Shown piece after piece: positions 1-8,345 of a DNA stretch of 64,000 bases. The DNA comes from Streptomyces carminius (GTDB lineage: Bacteria > Actinomycetota > Actinomycetes > Streptomycetales > Streptomycetaceae), in contig NZ_PGGW01000069.1 in assembly GCF_002794255.1 (NCBI RefSeq), forward strand, positions 1 through 64,000, read 5' to 3'. Positions within the stretch are counted from its first letter, which is position 1; the number at the start of each line of letters is the position of its first letter. The position numbers were made by a program, and so were the translations under genes. A model generated the notes under the pieces. The model ran no database searches. It worked only from the letters and a program-made list of their open reading frames with translations, and was not told the origin of the DNA.

Positions 1-64
1 GGCCAGATATGGAAGCCCTGTGAGGGGTGGAGTTGACTGGTACTAATAGGCCGAGGACTTGTCC
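1..64 (+). rRNA. rrl: 23S rRNA, 3' end (partial)
   Basis: The first 64 bases match the conserved 3' terminus of actinobacterial 23S rRNA, including the stretch around TGACTGGTACTAATAGGCCG and the closing CTTGTCC. The gene enters from outside the window. The spacer to the 5S gene (65-151) holds a short CCCCCG/CGGGGG hairpin at 111-126 and no tRNA, as is usual for Streptomyces rRNA operons. Confidence 0.93.
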
Positions 65-151
65 ATGGCTGCTTGCGTCCACTGTGCGGGTTCTGAGACC
101 GCGACCTGTTCCCCCGTGTTCGGGGGCTGGTTTGATGTGAGGTTTCATCGT

Positions 152-270
152 GTTTCGGTGGTCATGGCGGAGGGGAAACGCCCGGTTACATTTCGAACCC
201 GGAAGCTAAGCTCTTCAGCGCCGATGGTACTGCATGGGGGACCGTGTGGGAGAGTAGGACGCCGCCGAAC
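152..270 (+). rRNA. rrf: 5S rRNA
   Basis: The 119-base segment begins GTTTCGGTGGTCATGGCG and ends GACGCCGCCGAAC. It contains the conserved internal blocks CCCGGTTACATTTCGAACCC and CCGATGGTACTGC, and its ends can pair to form helix I. It is the last gene of the rRNA operon whose 23S gene ends just upstream. Confidence 0.95.
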
Positions 271-283
271 AAATCGTGAATGA

Positions 284-327
284 GGGTCTCGGTCCTCGGG
301 TTTTCGCCCGGGGGCCGGGACCCTTTT
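284..327 (+). terminator. rRNA operon intrinsic terminator
   Basis: A 17-bp stem (284-300 with 307-323, three G-U wobbles) with loop TTTTCG is followed directly by TTTT at 324-327. It lies 14 bases after the 5S gene, the expected end of the rRNA transcript. Confidence 0.85.
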
Positions 328-368
328 CTGCGTTGCATCCCTGTATGCCGCACTGCCAGCATTCCGAG

Positions 369-796
369 ATGACGATGTACGAAGTCAGAATCATGAAGGC
401 CGGGGAGTGGCCGGAACTCAGGGAAGCGAGACTGGAAGCCCTCGCCGATCCCGTGGCGCCCGTGGCGTTCCTCGAACGTTACGCGGAACGCTGACCGTGC
501 TGATCGAGGACGACCGGGCGTATCTGGTCGGTGTTTACACGCAGCCCGAGCACCGCGGAACGGGGCTTGCGGCGCAGCTCTTCGAAGCGGCTGTCGAGTG
601 GTCCTGGGCGCAGTCGGAAGTACGGAACATCCGACTGCACGTGCACAGGGACAACCCCCGGGCAGCGGCGTTCTACCGGCGGCAGGGTTTTCGGGTGATC
701 ACCGGGCCCGACCCGGAGAAGCCGGACTGCCCGGAGTACGAGATGGAGCTGGTCCGGCCATCCTGCCGAGGCTTCAGAGACGGCCGGCGGCCTTGA
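369..796 (+). pseudogene. GNAT N-acetyltransferase remnant, frameshifted and internally deleted
   Basis: Two frames together read like one GNAT acetyltransferase. The first, from ATG 369, gives the typical N-terminus (MTMYEVRIMKAGEWPELREA) up to FLERYAE and stops at 494. The second, from about 482 to the stop at 796, carries the acetyl-CoA-binding motif A (GVYTQPEHRGTGLAAQLF) and the C-terminal AAAFYRRQGF. Relatives of this type are about 170 residues; here the joined length is about 145, so roughly 40 central residues and the reading frame are lost. No single frame encodes a working enzyme. Its tail overlaps the end of the opposite-strand DUF58 gene by 23 bases. A sequencing error could explain the frameshift but not the missing core. 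Confidence 0.7.
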
Positions 797-2084
797 GAGC
801 GAGATAGGCGTCGGCCAGAGCCGGAGCCAGTTCGGTGGGAGTGGCGTCCACGACCGTGACTCCCTGGCGGCGGAGCCGGGCTGCTGTGTGGTGGCGTTCG
901 GTCTGGGCCCGGGCAGCGGCAGCGGCCTCGTAGACGCCGTCGAGCGTCCCCCGTTTTTCTGTCAACTCGGCGATGCGGGGATCGGCGACAGATGCGACCA
1001 CGACCGTGTGGCGCCGGGTGAGCAGTGGAAGCACCGGCAACAGCCCTTCCTCCACGGGGGCCGGATCGAGGCCGGTGAGCAGGACGACCAGCGAGTGCTG
1101 GGGGGCGCCGCGCAGGACGGCCGCGGCCATGCCGTGGGCATCGGACTCGATCAGCGCCGGTTCGAGCGAGGTCATCGCCGAGACCAGGGCGGGCAGCAGG
1201 TCATGGGCCGTGCGTCCCTGGACGGTTGCCCGTACCCGGCGGTCATAGGCCAGCAGATCGAAGCGATCGCCGGCGCGGGCCGCGAGGGCGGCTAGCAGCA
1301 GGGCGGCGTCCATCGCGGCGTCGAGGCGTGGGACGTCGCCGACCCGGCCGGCCGAGGTGCGGCCGGTGTCGAGGACGGTGAGGATGCGACGGTCGCGCTC
1401 CGGCCGCCAGGTGCGGACGGCGACGGCGCTCTGGCGGGCGGTGGCGCGCCAGTCGATGGACCGGGTGTCGTCTCCGGGGATGTACTCGCGGAGGCTGTCG
1501 AACTCGGTGCCCTCGCCGCGGGTGAGGACGCTGGTGCGGCCGTCGAGCTCACGGAGGCGGGAGAGCCGTGCGGGCAGGTGTTTGCGGCTGGTGAACGGCG
1601 GCAGGGCGCGTACCGTCCAGGGGACGGAGTGGCTGCCCTGGCGGGCGGCGAGACCGAGCGGGCCGTACGAGCGGACGGTGACGCGGGCGGCCCGGTGGTC
1701 GCCCCGGCGGGTCGGACGCAGATGTGTGGTGACGCGGCGGCGTTCGGCGGCGGGGACGGTCAGCCGGTGCCGCGAGGCGGCGACTTCGGTGCCCGGAGGC
1801 CAGACGCTGGGGGGCCAGGCGTCGCGGAGCCGGGCCCGCAGGGGGCGGCCCGAGGGGTTGGTGACGGTGAGGTGCACTTGGGCGGATTCACCGAGTCGAA
1901 CTGATGTATCACCGGAACGGGTGAAAAGGAGTTTTCGGACTGGTGCGGCTCGCCCCAGGTCGTACAGAATTGCGAGCAGCAAGGGAAGTTCGACGGCGAG
2001 CAGACCGGTCCAGCCGGGCAGCAGGAATCCGACGAGGAGCGCGCCGAGGGCGGCGATGAGGGCTGTTCGTCCGGTGAGGGCCAT
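774..2084 (-). CDS. DUF58 domain protein (MoxR partner)
   Basis: This 436-residue protein has two hydrophobic segments at the N-terminus (about residues 7-42), then a beta-rich region, and the DUF58 signature REYIPGDD (199-206) with IDWRATAR (210-217). A von Willebrand A-like fold follows (ILTVLDTG near 234). DUF58 proteins are usually encoded next to MoxR AAA+ ATPases and are thought to act with them in assembling or maturing protein complexes at the membrane. The MoxR gene lies 15 bases upstream on the same strand, so this is the last gene of a five-gene operon. The substrate is unknown. Confidence 0.9.
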   Translation of the reverse strand: MALTGRTALIAALGALLVGFLLPGWTGLLAVELPLLLAILYDLGRAAPVRKLLFTRSGDTSVRLGESAQVHLTVTNPSGRPLRARLRDAWPPSVWPPGTEVAASRHRLTVPAAERRRVTTHLRPTRRGDHRAARVTVRSYGPLGLAARQGSHSVPWTVRALPPFTSRKHLPARLSRLRELDGRTSVLTRGEGTEFDSLREYIPGDDTRSIDWRATARQSAVAVRTWRPERDRRILTVLDTGRTSAGRVGDVPRLDAAMDAALLLAALAARAGDRFDLLAYDRRVRATVQGRTAHDLLPALVSAMTSLEPALIESDAHGMAAAVLRGAPQHSLVVLLTGLDPAPVEEGLLPVLPLLTRRHTVVVASVADPRIAELTEKRGTLDGVYEAAAAARAQTERHHTAARLRRQGVTVVDATPTELAPALADAYLALKAAGRL

Positions 2085-2099
2085 CGGTCAGGTCACGCC

Positions 2100-3065
2100 T
2101 CAGCGGGGCACGGGGACATGAGTGAGGATGGAGGTAATCACGCTGTCCGCGGTGACTCCCTCCATCTCGGCCTCGGGGCGCAGTTGGACGCGGTGGCGCA
2201 GGGTGGGCAGGGCGAGGGCCTTCACATCGTCGGGCGTCACATAGTCGCGTCCGGTGATCCAGGCCCAGGCACGGGCGGTGGACAGCAGGGCGGTGGCGCC
2301 GCGGGGCGAGGCGCCGAGAGAGAGCGAGGGGGAGTCACGGGTGGCACGGCAGATATCGACGACATAACCGGCGACCTCGGGAGAGACGGAGGTCTTGGCC
2401 ACGGCGGTACGGGCCGCCTCGAGGTCGGCGGGGCCGGCGGCGCGCCGTACGCCGGCGGCTTCGAGGTCGCGGGGGTCGAAGCCCTCGGCATGCCGGGTGA
2501 GGATTCTGACTTCCTCCTCCCGGGAAGGCAGCGACACCTGGAGCTTCAGCAGGAACCGGTCGAGCTGGGCCTCGGGGAGGGGATAGGTGCCTTCGTATTC
2601 GACCGGGTTCTGGGTGGCGATCACCAAGAACGGGTCGGGGAGCCTGCGCGCGGTGCCCTCGACGGAAACCTGGCGTTCCTCCATGGCCTCGAGCAGGGAC
2701 GCCTGGGTTTTGGGAGGGGTCCGGTTGATCTCGTCGGCGAGGAGAAGGTTGGTGAAGACCGGTCCGGGCTGGAAGGAGAACTGGGAGGTCCGGTTGTCGT
2801 AGATGAGCGAGCCGGTCACATCGCTCGGCATGAGATCGGGGGTGAACTGGACACGTTTGGTGTCGAGTTCGAGGGTGGCGGCCAGGGTGCGGACGAGCAG
2901 GGTCTTGGCGACGCCGGGGACACCTTCCAGTAGGACGTGTCCGCGGCAGAGCAGGGCGACGACAAGTCCGGTGACGGCGGCGTCCTGACCGACCACGGCT
3001 TTGGAGATCTCACCGCGCAGGGCCTCCAGGGCGGTGCGGGCGCTGTCTGGGGAAGGGGCGCTCAC
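2100..3065 (-). CDS. MoxR family AAA+ ATPase
   Basis: The 321-residue protein has all the MoxR AAA_3 motifs: Walker A GVPGVAKT (48-55), Walker B LLLADEIN (107-114), sensor 1 ATQNP (150-154) and LDRF near 168. The GTG start at 3065 overlaps the stop of the upstream DUF4350 gene by four bases (GTGA), which indicates translational coupling; a longer upstream reading in the same frame is a shadow. MoxR ATPases act as chaperone-like factors on vWA-domain partners; here the DUF58 protein downstream is the likely partner. Cytoplasmic. Confidence 0.92.
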   Translation of the reverse strand: MSAPSPDSARTALEALRGEISKAVVGQDAAVTGLVVALLCRGHVLLEGVPGVAKTLLVRTLAATLELDTKRVQFTPDLMPSDVTGSLIYDNRTSQFSFQPGPVFTNLLLADEINRTPPKTQASLLEAMEERQVSVEGTARRLPDPFLVIATQNPVEYEGTYPLPEAQLDRFLLKLQVSLPSREEEVRILTRHAEGFDPRDLEAAGVRRAAGPADLEAARTAVAKTSVSPEVAGYVVDICRATRDSPSLSLGASPRGATALLSTARAWAWITGRDYVTPDDVKALALPTLRHRVQLRPEAEMEGVTADSVITSILTHVPVPR

Positions 3066-4321
3066 GGGGTGCGGTCCTTGTCTCTCGTGGTCGGGGAGAT
3101 ACGGCGTTCCAGGAGGTCGAGTTCGTCGGCCAGCCGGACGAGCGCGCCGTCGTCTGCCGGCGCCGGGCCGAAGAGAAGCGTCCGGACCTGGGTTGCATCG
3201 CAGTCGAGACGATCGGCGACGGCGGGGCACAGGGCTTCGGGGACGTGTGCCCGGGAGGCGGGGATCCCGGCGAGGGAGGCCAGCCGGGTGCGGGTGGCGA
3301 AGCGCAGTGCGTCCGCGGCGCGGTCGCGGGCGTCTGCCTGGCGGTAGAGCCTGGCGCGGCCCTCGGTGGTCTCGGAGGCCGGGACGACCACGGGCAGCCG
3401 TTCCGGTACGAGGGGGCCGAGCCGCCGGGCACGCCACAGGGCGGCGAGGACCGCCGCGACGGCGAGCTGGAGGGCGCCCCATTTCCAGCCCGGGGGGATG
3501 AGGCCGAGGAAGTCCTGGTCGCCGCCGTCGGTGGCGGCGGTGTCGTCGAGAGTGGGGAGGTACCAGACCAGATGCGGACGGGAGCCGAGAAGCTGCAGGG
3601 CGAGCGAGGCGTTGCCGTGCTCGTCGAGGTGGCTGTTGTACAGCAGGTCCGGGGCGCCGAGCACCACGGTGTCGCCGTTCCCGGAGTCGTCCGGCAGCCG
3701 GAGCAGGGTGGGCAGTTCGCCGGTGGGGTAGCAGGCGTCCACGGTGGCGGCGGAGGTGGTGTAGGTGATGCCGCCGAGTTCGGCGCTGCCCGCGCGGCGG
3801 GCGTAGGGGGCGTCGCACTCCGGTGGGAGCGATTGCACGGGGGCGGGCTCCACGGCGCGTACGCCCGGGGCGAGGGTGTCCAGGGAGGCGGGGCCGGGGG
3901 CGAGCAGTACGGTGCGGCCCTCGCTGCCGGAGGTGGCGGCGCGCAGTGCGGACTGCTGGCGGACGCTGAGCAGATCGGGATTGGTCACCAGCAGTGTGGT
4001 GTCGGGTCCCACCGCCGCGACGGCCTCGTCGACGGTGGTGGCGACGGTGGTGCCCACGCCCCGGTCGGCGAGGAGTTCGGCGGTGGCACGGCTGCCGTTG
4101 CGGTCGGCGGAGCGCGGGTCGAGCCGGCCGTGCTGCTCGCCGGAGCGTACGGCGGCGATGATCAGCCCGGCGAGCGCCAGAACGGTCAGGGCCGCCAGCA
4201 GGCCGCGGGCACGGCTCCACAGCAGGCTCGCGGTGGGCGAGACCGAGGTCGACGGAGCGGTGTCGACGGGCGGGGCGGCGGACGGTGCGGCGGACGGTGC
4301 GGTCGGTGGTGCGGTCGTCAT
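3062..4321 (-). CDS. DUF4350 domain membrane protein
   Basis: The predicted protein has 419 residues. After a Pro/Ala/Thr-rich cytoplasmic tail there is a membrane segment (ARGLLAALTVLALAGLIIAA, about residues 40-60), then an extracytoplasmic DUF4350 domain with GSRATAELLADRGVGTT and VLLAPGP, resembling a class I glutamine-amidotransferase-like fold. A second membrane segment (WGALQLAVAAVLAALW) precedes a C-terminal cytoplasmic part. Start ATG 4321 and stop overlap both neighbours by four bases. The family recurs in MoxR-DUF58-DUF4129 operons; the biochemical role is unknown. Confidence 0.85.
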   Translation of the reverse strand: MTTAPPTAPSAAPSAAPPVDTAPSTSVSPTASLLWSRARGLLAALTVLALAGLIIAAVRSGEQHGRLDPRSADRNGSRATAELLADRGVGTTVATTVDEAVAAVGPDTTLLVTNPDLLSVRQQSALRAATSGSEGRTVLLAPGPASLDTLAPGVRAVEPAPVQSLPPECDAPYARRAGSAELGGITYTTSAATVDACYPTGELPTLLRLPDDSGNGDTVVLGAPDLLYNSHLDEHGNASLALQLLGSRPHLVWYLPTLDDTAATDGGDQDFLGLIPPGWKWGALQLAVAAVLAALWRARRLGPLVPERLPVVVPASETTEGRARLYRQADARDRAADALRFATRTRLASLAGIPASRAHVPEALCPAVADRLDCDATQVRTLLFGPAPADDGALVRLADELDLLERRISPTTRDKDRTP

Positions 4322-5067
4322 GCGGCACCTCCGCCCGGGGCGGCGCCGGCCCGTTCCTCGTCGAGCCGGGGCCTGCTGTGTCGTACGGCCTCGTCCAGAT
4401 CGCGCAGTCCGAGGTACGCGGCCCGGTCGGCCGGGCGGGCCGCGTATGTGACCTCGTCGAAGGCGAGGGCGGCGGCGCGCAGTGCCGCGGTGTGCCGGGG
4501 AAGGACACGGGCCGCCTCGTCGGCGGCCTCGTCGGCGGTGCGGCCGGGACGCGGGTCGAGCAGGGCGCGTTCCTCCAGGGAGCGGACGAGGGCCCGCATC
4601 CGCTCCTGGAGGGCCTCGCTCCACTGTCCGGTGGCCGCGTACCGCTCGGCCGCGGCGCGGTGGTCGGCAGCGGTCCGGGGCCGGTCGCCGAAGAGGTCAC
4701 CGTGGCCGTCCGTCCGGGAGCCCCGGCGCAGCGGACCCAGCCGCAGCCGCAGGGCCACGAGCAGCAGCACGGCGAGCAGCGCGACGGCCAGGAGGCCGAC
4801 CCAGCCGCCGGGGGCCGCTCCCGCGGTCAGGGCCAGGAGGTCGCCGATCCGCTCCCACACCCAGTCGAACAGGCGCCACAGCAGGCCCGGGTCGTCCTCC
4901 TGGTACACCGGTTTGGACAGTTCGTCCTCCGCGGCCTCGCGTGCCGGGAGGCGGGGGACCGTCACCGGCGGCCCGTCCCCGGGGCCGGCCGGATCGCCCG
5001 GGGTGCCGGAGCGCATGGCGGACAGGGACTCCCGCGCTGCCGTGCTCCTCTCCGTGTCCCCCGTCAT
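4318..5067 (-). CDS. DUF4129 domain membrane protein
   Basis: The 249-residue product has one clear membrane helix (GWVGLLAVALLAVLLLVALR, about residues 87-106) and a C-terminal DUF4129 region with AAAERYAATGQWSEALQERM and ALVRSLEERALLDPRPGRTADE, the usual core. DUF4129 is often found at the C-terminus of bacterial transglutaminase-like membrane proteins; here it stands alone. ATG at 5067 was chosen, 4 bases after the upstream stop; GTG at 5070 is also possible. Stop overlaps the DUF4350 start as ATGA. Function unknown; the overlaps argue for one complex. Confidence 0.82.
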   Translation of the reverse strand: MTGDTERSTAARESLSAMRSGTPGDPAGPGDGPPVTVPRLPAREAAEDELSKPVYQEDDPGLLWRLFDWVWERIGDLLALTAGAAPGGWVGLLAVALLAVLLLVALRLRLGPLRRGSRTDGHGDLFGDRPRTAADHRAAAERYAATGQWSEALQERMRALVRSLEERALLDPRPGRTADEAADEAARVLPRHTAALRAAALAFDEVTYAARPADRAAYLGLRDLDEAVRHSRPRLDEERAGAAPGGGAA

Positions 5068-5071
5068 CACA

Positions 5072-6325
5072 TCAGGTCCCGGGGGCGTTGCCGGGGACGC
5101 CGCCACTGGGCTGCTGCCCGTGGCCGGGAACTCCCGCGGCGCGGGCGAGCTCCAGGTCGAGGGCCTCGCGGCGGATGCGCTGGTCCATGTAGAGGAGAGC
5201 GGTGACGCCCGCGCTGAGCGGGAGGGTGACGGTGGAGGAGAGCACCGCCCCGATACCGATGACGGTCAGGTAGGTCCAGGACATCTCGGCGGTCGTTCCG
5301 GTCAGGAAGCTGTCCAGGCCGTCCCCGCTGAGCACGGGGGCCAGGAAGGAGGCGGGAAGCTCGATGATCATGCCGATGATGAAGACCAGGACGAGAGTGA
5401 GGAGCTGGATGCCGAAGATCCGCCACCAGGAGTTCCGCACCAGCTTGGCGGAACGGCGCAGGGCGGCGATCACGCCCTGGCGTTCCAGCATCAGCGCCGG
5501 TGCGGAGAGGCAGTAGCGGACCCACAGCCAGACGGCGACGAGAATGCCCGCGAAGCCGCCGAGGAGGCCGAGAACCGTGCCGCCCGCCGTCGAGCCCGAG
5601 AAGGCGAGCAGGACGCCGGGAAGGGTGCCCAGTACGATCGCACCGGTCACGACGAGCCCCACCAACAGCGTCAGGCCGAGCAGCCGCAGCAGCTGCGGCC
5701 GGGAGTCCCGCCACGCCTCTCCCAGGGAGACGGGGCGGCCCAGGACGGCCCGGCTGACCACCACGGTGAGCATCGCGGTCGCGAGGACCGTGCCGATCAG
5801 TGTGGCCAGCATCCCGACACCCAGGGTGCTCAGCATGCCGTTGAGGGCTTCCCGCAGGTCGTCCATGGTGGGCTCGGTCTTGGTCTCCAGGGCCTGGAGA
5901 CCGCTGTTGTCCCGCAGCCAGACACCGGTGGCGACGGTGGACGCGAGCTGGATCATGACCGCGACGCCGAGCGCGATGCCCAGGACGGTGCGCCAGTGGG
6001 CGCGCGCGGTGGAGATGGCCCCGTCCAGGATCTCGCCGACCCCCAGGGGGCGGAGCGGGATGACACCGGGCTTGGCGGCGGGCGGCTGGTTCCACTGGTC
6101 CCAGCCCGGCTGTCCGCCCCAGCCCGGCTGCCCCGGCGGCGGGGGAGGAGCCGCGCCCCACCCCTGCGGCGCGGCGGGCGGCTGCTGTCCGGGTGCTCCG
6201 GCACCGGGTGCCTTGCCGACGGGTGGCCGCCCGTCGGCGCCGCCACCGGATGCGCCGTCACCGGAGGAAGGGGGAGGATCGGAGGGGGAGGATCCGGGCG
6301 AGGCCCAGCCCGGAGAGTCACTCAC
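5072..6325 (-). CDS. Glycerophosphoryl diester phosphodiesterase membrane-domain protein (no catalytic domain)
   Basis: A long Pro/Gly-rich cytoplasmic N-terminus (residues 1-85) is followed by the conserved entry PGVIPLRPLGVGEILDGA and about six membrane helices of the GPDPase_memb/DUF975-like kind. The phosphodiesterase catalytic domain itself is absent, as is normal for this actinobacterial family (417 residues). It is first in the operon that continues with DUF4129, DUF4350, MoxR and DUF58. It is divergent from mtnA across about 150 bases that must hold both promoters. Role unknown; it is probably a membrane anchor or scaffold for this set. Confidence 0.78.
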   Translation of the reverse strand: MSDSPGWASPGSSPSDPPPSSGDGASGGGADGRPPVGKAPGAGAPGQQPPAAPQGWGAAPPPPPGQPGWGGQPGWDQWNQPPAAKPGVIPLRPLGVGEILDGAISTARAHWRTVLGIALGVAVMIQLASTVATGVWLRDNSGLQALETKTEPTMDDLREALNGMLSTLGVGMLATLIGTVLATAMLTVVVSRAVLGRPVSLGEAWRDSRPQLLRLLGLTLLVGLVVTGAIVLGTLPGVLLAFSGSTAGGTVLGLLGGFAGILVAVWLWVRYCLSAPALMLERQGVIAALRRSAKLVRNSWWRIFGIQLLTLVLVFIIGMIIELPASFLAPVLSGDGLDSFLTGTTAEMSWTYLTVIGIGAVLSSTVTLPLSAGVTALLYMDQRIRREALDLELARAAGVPGHGQQPSGGVPGNAPGT

Positions 6326-6477
6326 TGCAGTTCACCTCGTGTTCTCGCGGCCCGGCCGTGGGATGTGCGACTGGTGGTTCGGCAGCCATCGTGCCATGGG
6401 GCGCGCCGGAATGGAGCGGGCCCTCCGGGTCCCGGGTGCCTTCGACTGACGGCTGGATGAAGGGGCAGACTGTTCGA

Positions 6478-7659
6478 ATGGTTGACCAGAGTGAGGACCG
6501 ATCCACGGTATTGGCCCACGACGACGTGCCGCTCCCCGTTCCCGCACTGCGCTGGGAGGAACCCCCCGAAGGGCCGGTGCTGGTGTTGATCGACCAGACC
6601 CGGCTGCCGGCCGAGGAGGTCGAGCTCGTCTGCACGGACGTGCCCGCCCTGGTGGAGGCGATCCGCTCGCTCGCGGTGCGGGGCGCTCCGCTGCTGGGAC
6701 TGGCGGGCGCGTACGGGGTCGCGCTGGCCGCCGCCCGTGGCTACGACGTGACCGACGCCGCCGAACAGCTCGCGCACGCCCGGCCGACGGCGGCCAATCT
6801 CGCCCACGGGGTGCGCCGGGCCGAGCGGGCCTTCCGCGCGGCCGTCGACGGTGGGGCGGAGTACGAGGAGGCGGCCGCCGTGACGCTCGCCGAGGCCCGG
6901 GCGCTGCACCGGGAGGACGCCGAGGCGAGTGAGCGGATGGCCGGACACGGGCTGGCGCTGCTGGGCGAGCTGCTGCCGGGCGGTGGTTACCGCGTCCTCA
7001 CGCACTGCAACACCGGGACGCTGGTCTCCGGCGGCGGTGGCACCGCGTTCGGGGTGGTACGGGCGGTGCACCGCGCCGGGGAACTGCGCAGGCTGTGGGT
7101 GGACGAGACCCGGCCGCTGCTTCAGGGGGCGCGGCTGACGGCGTACGAGGCGGCCCGGGAGGGCATGGCGTACACGCTGCTCACGGACAGCGCGGCCGGC
7201 TCGCTGTTCGCGGCGGGCGAGGTCGACGCGGTGCTGGTCGGTGCCGACCGGATCGCCGCGGACGGCTCGGTGGCGAACAAGGTGGGCACCTATCCACTGG
7301 CCGTACTGGCCCGCTACCACCATGTGCCGTTCGTCGTCGTGGCGCCGCTGACCACGGTGGACCTGACGACGGCCGACGGCGGTTCGATCGAGTTGGAGCA
7401 GCGGCCCGGCCACGAGGTCACGGAGTTCGCGGCGCCCTCCGCGCCGGGTGCCGGCGCCGAGGCGGGCAGCGGTATCCCGGTGGCCCCGCTGGGTGCCCAG
7501 GCATACAACCCGGCTTTCGACGTCACCCCGGCGGAGCTGATCACGGCGGTCGTCACCGAGCGCGGCGTGATCTCGCCGGTCACCGGTGACGCGCTGGCGG
7601 AGCTGTGCGCGGCCGCACCGCCGCCCTCGGGGGAACCACTGCCGGGCGATGGGAGATGA
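6478..7659 (+). CDS. mtnA: S-methyl-5-thioribose-1-phosphate isomerase
   Basis: MtnA converts methylthioribose-1-phosphate to methylthioribulose-1-phosphate in the methionine salvage pathway. The 393-residue protein shows SLAVRGAPLLGLAGAYG (64-80), the catalytic cysteine in HCNTGTL (Cys177), WVDETRPLLQGARLTAYE, and the catalytic aspartate in GADRIAADGSVANKVGTY (Asp257). ATG 6478 was chosen; an in-frame ATG at 6457 would add seven residues. A Gly/Ala-rich insert (PSAPGAGAEAGSG) before the C-terminal helix is unusual but lies in a loop. The gene stops 7 bases before mtrA, so the two may be co-transcribed. Confidence 0.92.
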   Translation: MVDQSEDRSTVLAHDDVPLPVPALRWEEPPEGPVLVLIDQTRLPAEEVELVCTDVPALVEAIRSLAVRGAPLLGLAGAYGVALAAARGYDVTDAAEQLAHARPTAANLAHGVRRAERAFRAAVDGGAEYEEAAAVTLAEARALHREDAEASERMAGHGLALLGELLPGGGYRVLTHCNTGTLVSGGGGTAFGVVRAVHRAGELRRLWVDETRPLLQGARLTAYEAAREGMAYTLLTDSAAGSLFAAGEVDAVLVGADRIAADGSVANKVGTYPLAVLARYHHVPFVVVAPLTTVDLTTADGGSIELEQRPGHEVTEFAAPSAPGAGAEAGSGIPVAPLGAQAYNPAFDVTPAELITAVVTERGVISPVTGDALAELCAAAPPPSGEPLPGDGR

Positions 7660-7666
7660 TGGGGGC

Positions 7667-8344
7667 ATGAAGGGACGTGTCCTGGTCGTCGACGACGACA
7701 CCGCACTGGCAGAGATGCTCGGCATCGTGCTGCGCGGCGAAGGCTTCGAACCGTCGTTCGTGTCGGACGGCGACAAGGCCCTCGCAGCCTTCCGCGAGAC
7801 CAAGCCCGACCTTGTCCTGCTCGACCTGATGCTGCCCGGACGGGACGGCATCGAGGTGTGCAGGCTGATACGTGCCGAGTCCGGGGTGCCGGTCGTCATG
7901 CTGACGGCCAAGAGCGACACCGTCGACGTGGTGGTGGGCCTGGAGTCCGGGGCCGACGACTACATCGTCAAGCCGTTCAAGCCGAAGGAACTGGTGGCCC
8001 GGATCCGGGCGCGGCTGCGCCGCTCGGAGGAGCCCGCACCCGAGCAGCTCACCATCGGTGACCTGGTCATCGACGTGGCAGGGCACTCCGTGAAGCGGGA
8101 CGGGCAGTCGATCGCGCTGACCCCGCTGGAGTTCGACCTGCTGGTGGCCCTCGCCCGCAAGCCGTGGCAGGTCTTCACCCGTGAGGTGCTGCTGGAGCAG
8201 GTGTGGGGATACCGCCACGCGGCGGACACCCGGCTGGTCAACGTCCATGTGCAGCGGCTGCGCTCCAAGGTCGAGAAGGACCCGGAGCGGCCGGAGATCG
8301 TGGTGACCGTACGCGGTGTGGGGTACAAGGCCGGGCCCGGCTGA
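7667..8344 (+). CDS. mtrA: Response regulator MtrA
   Basis: MtrA is the OmpR-family response regulator that controls cell-cycle, wall and developmental genes in actinobacteria. The 225-residue protein has the receiver domain with acidic pair DD (9-10), phosphoacceptor Asp53 (LLDLMLPG), Thr80 and Lys102 (KPF), and a C-terminal winged helix with TPLEFDLLVALA and VWGYRHAADTRLVNVHVQRL. It is encoded with mtrB (one base apart) and lpqB, the standard arrangement. The start ATG 7667 gives the exact family N-terminus MKGRVLVVDDD. Confidence 0.96.
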   Translation: MKGRVLVVDDDTALAEMLGIVLRGEGFEPSFVSDGDKALAAFRETKPDLVLLDLMLPGRDGIEVCRLIRAESGVPVVMLTAKSDTVDVVVGLESGADDYIVKPFKPKELVARIRARLRRSEEPAPEQLTIGDLVIDVAGHSVKRDGQSIALTPLEFDLLVALARKPWQVFTREVLLEQVWGYRHAADTRLVNVHVQRLRSKVEKDPERPEIVVTVRGVGYKAGPG

Positions 8345-8345
8345 G

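Noticed and set aside
3245..6460. Very long plus-strand open frame (1071 codons) opposite the MoxR operon
   Set aside because: It is antisense to several well-supported genes, is composed of low-complexity Gly/Arg/Gln runs, and is a by-product of high GC in third positions of the minus-strand genes.
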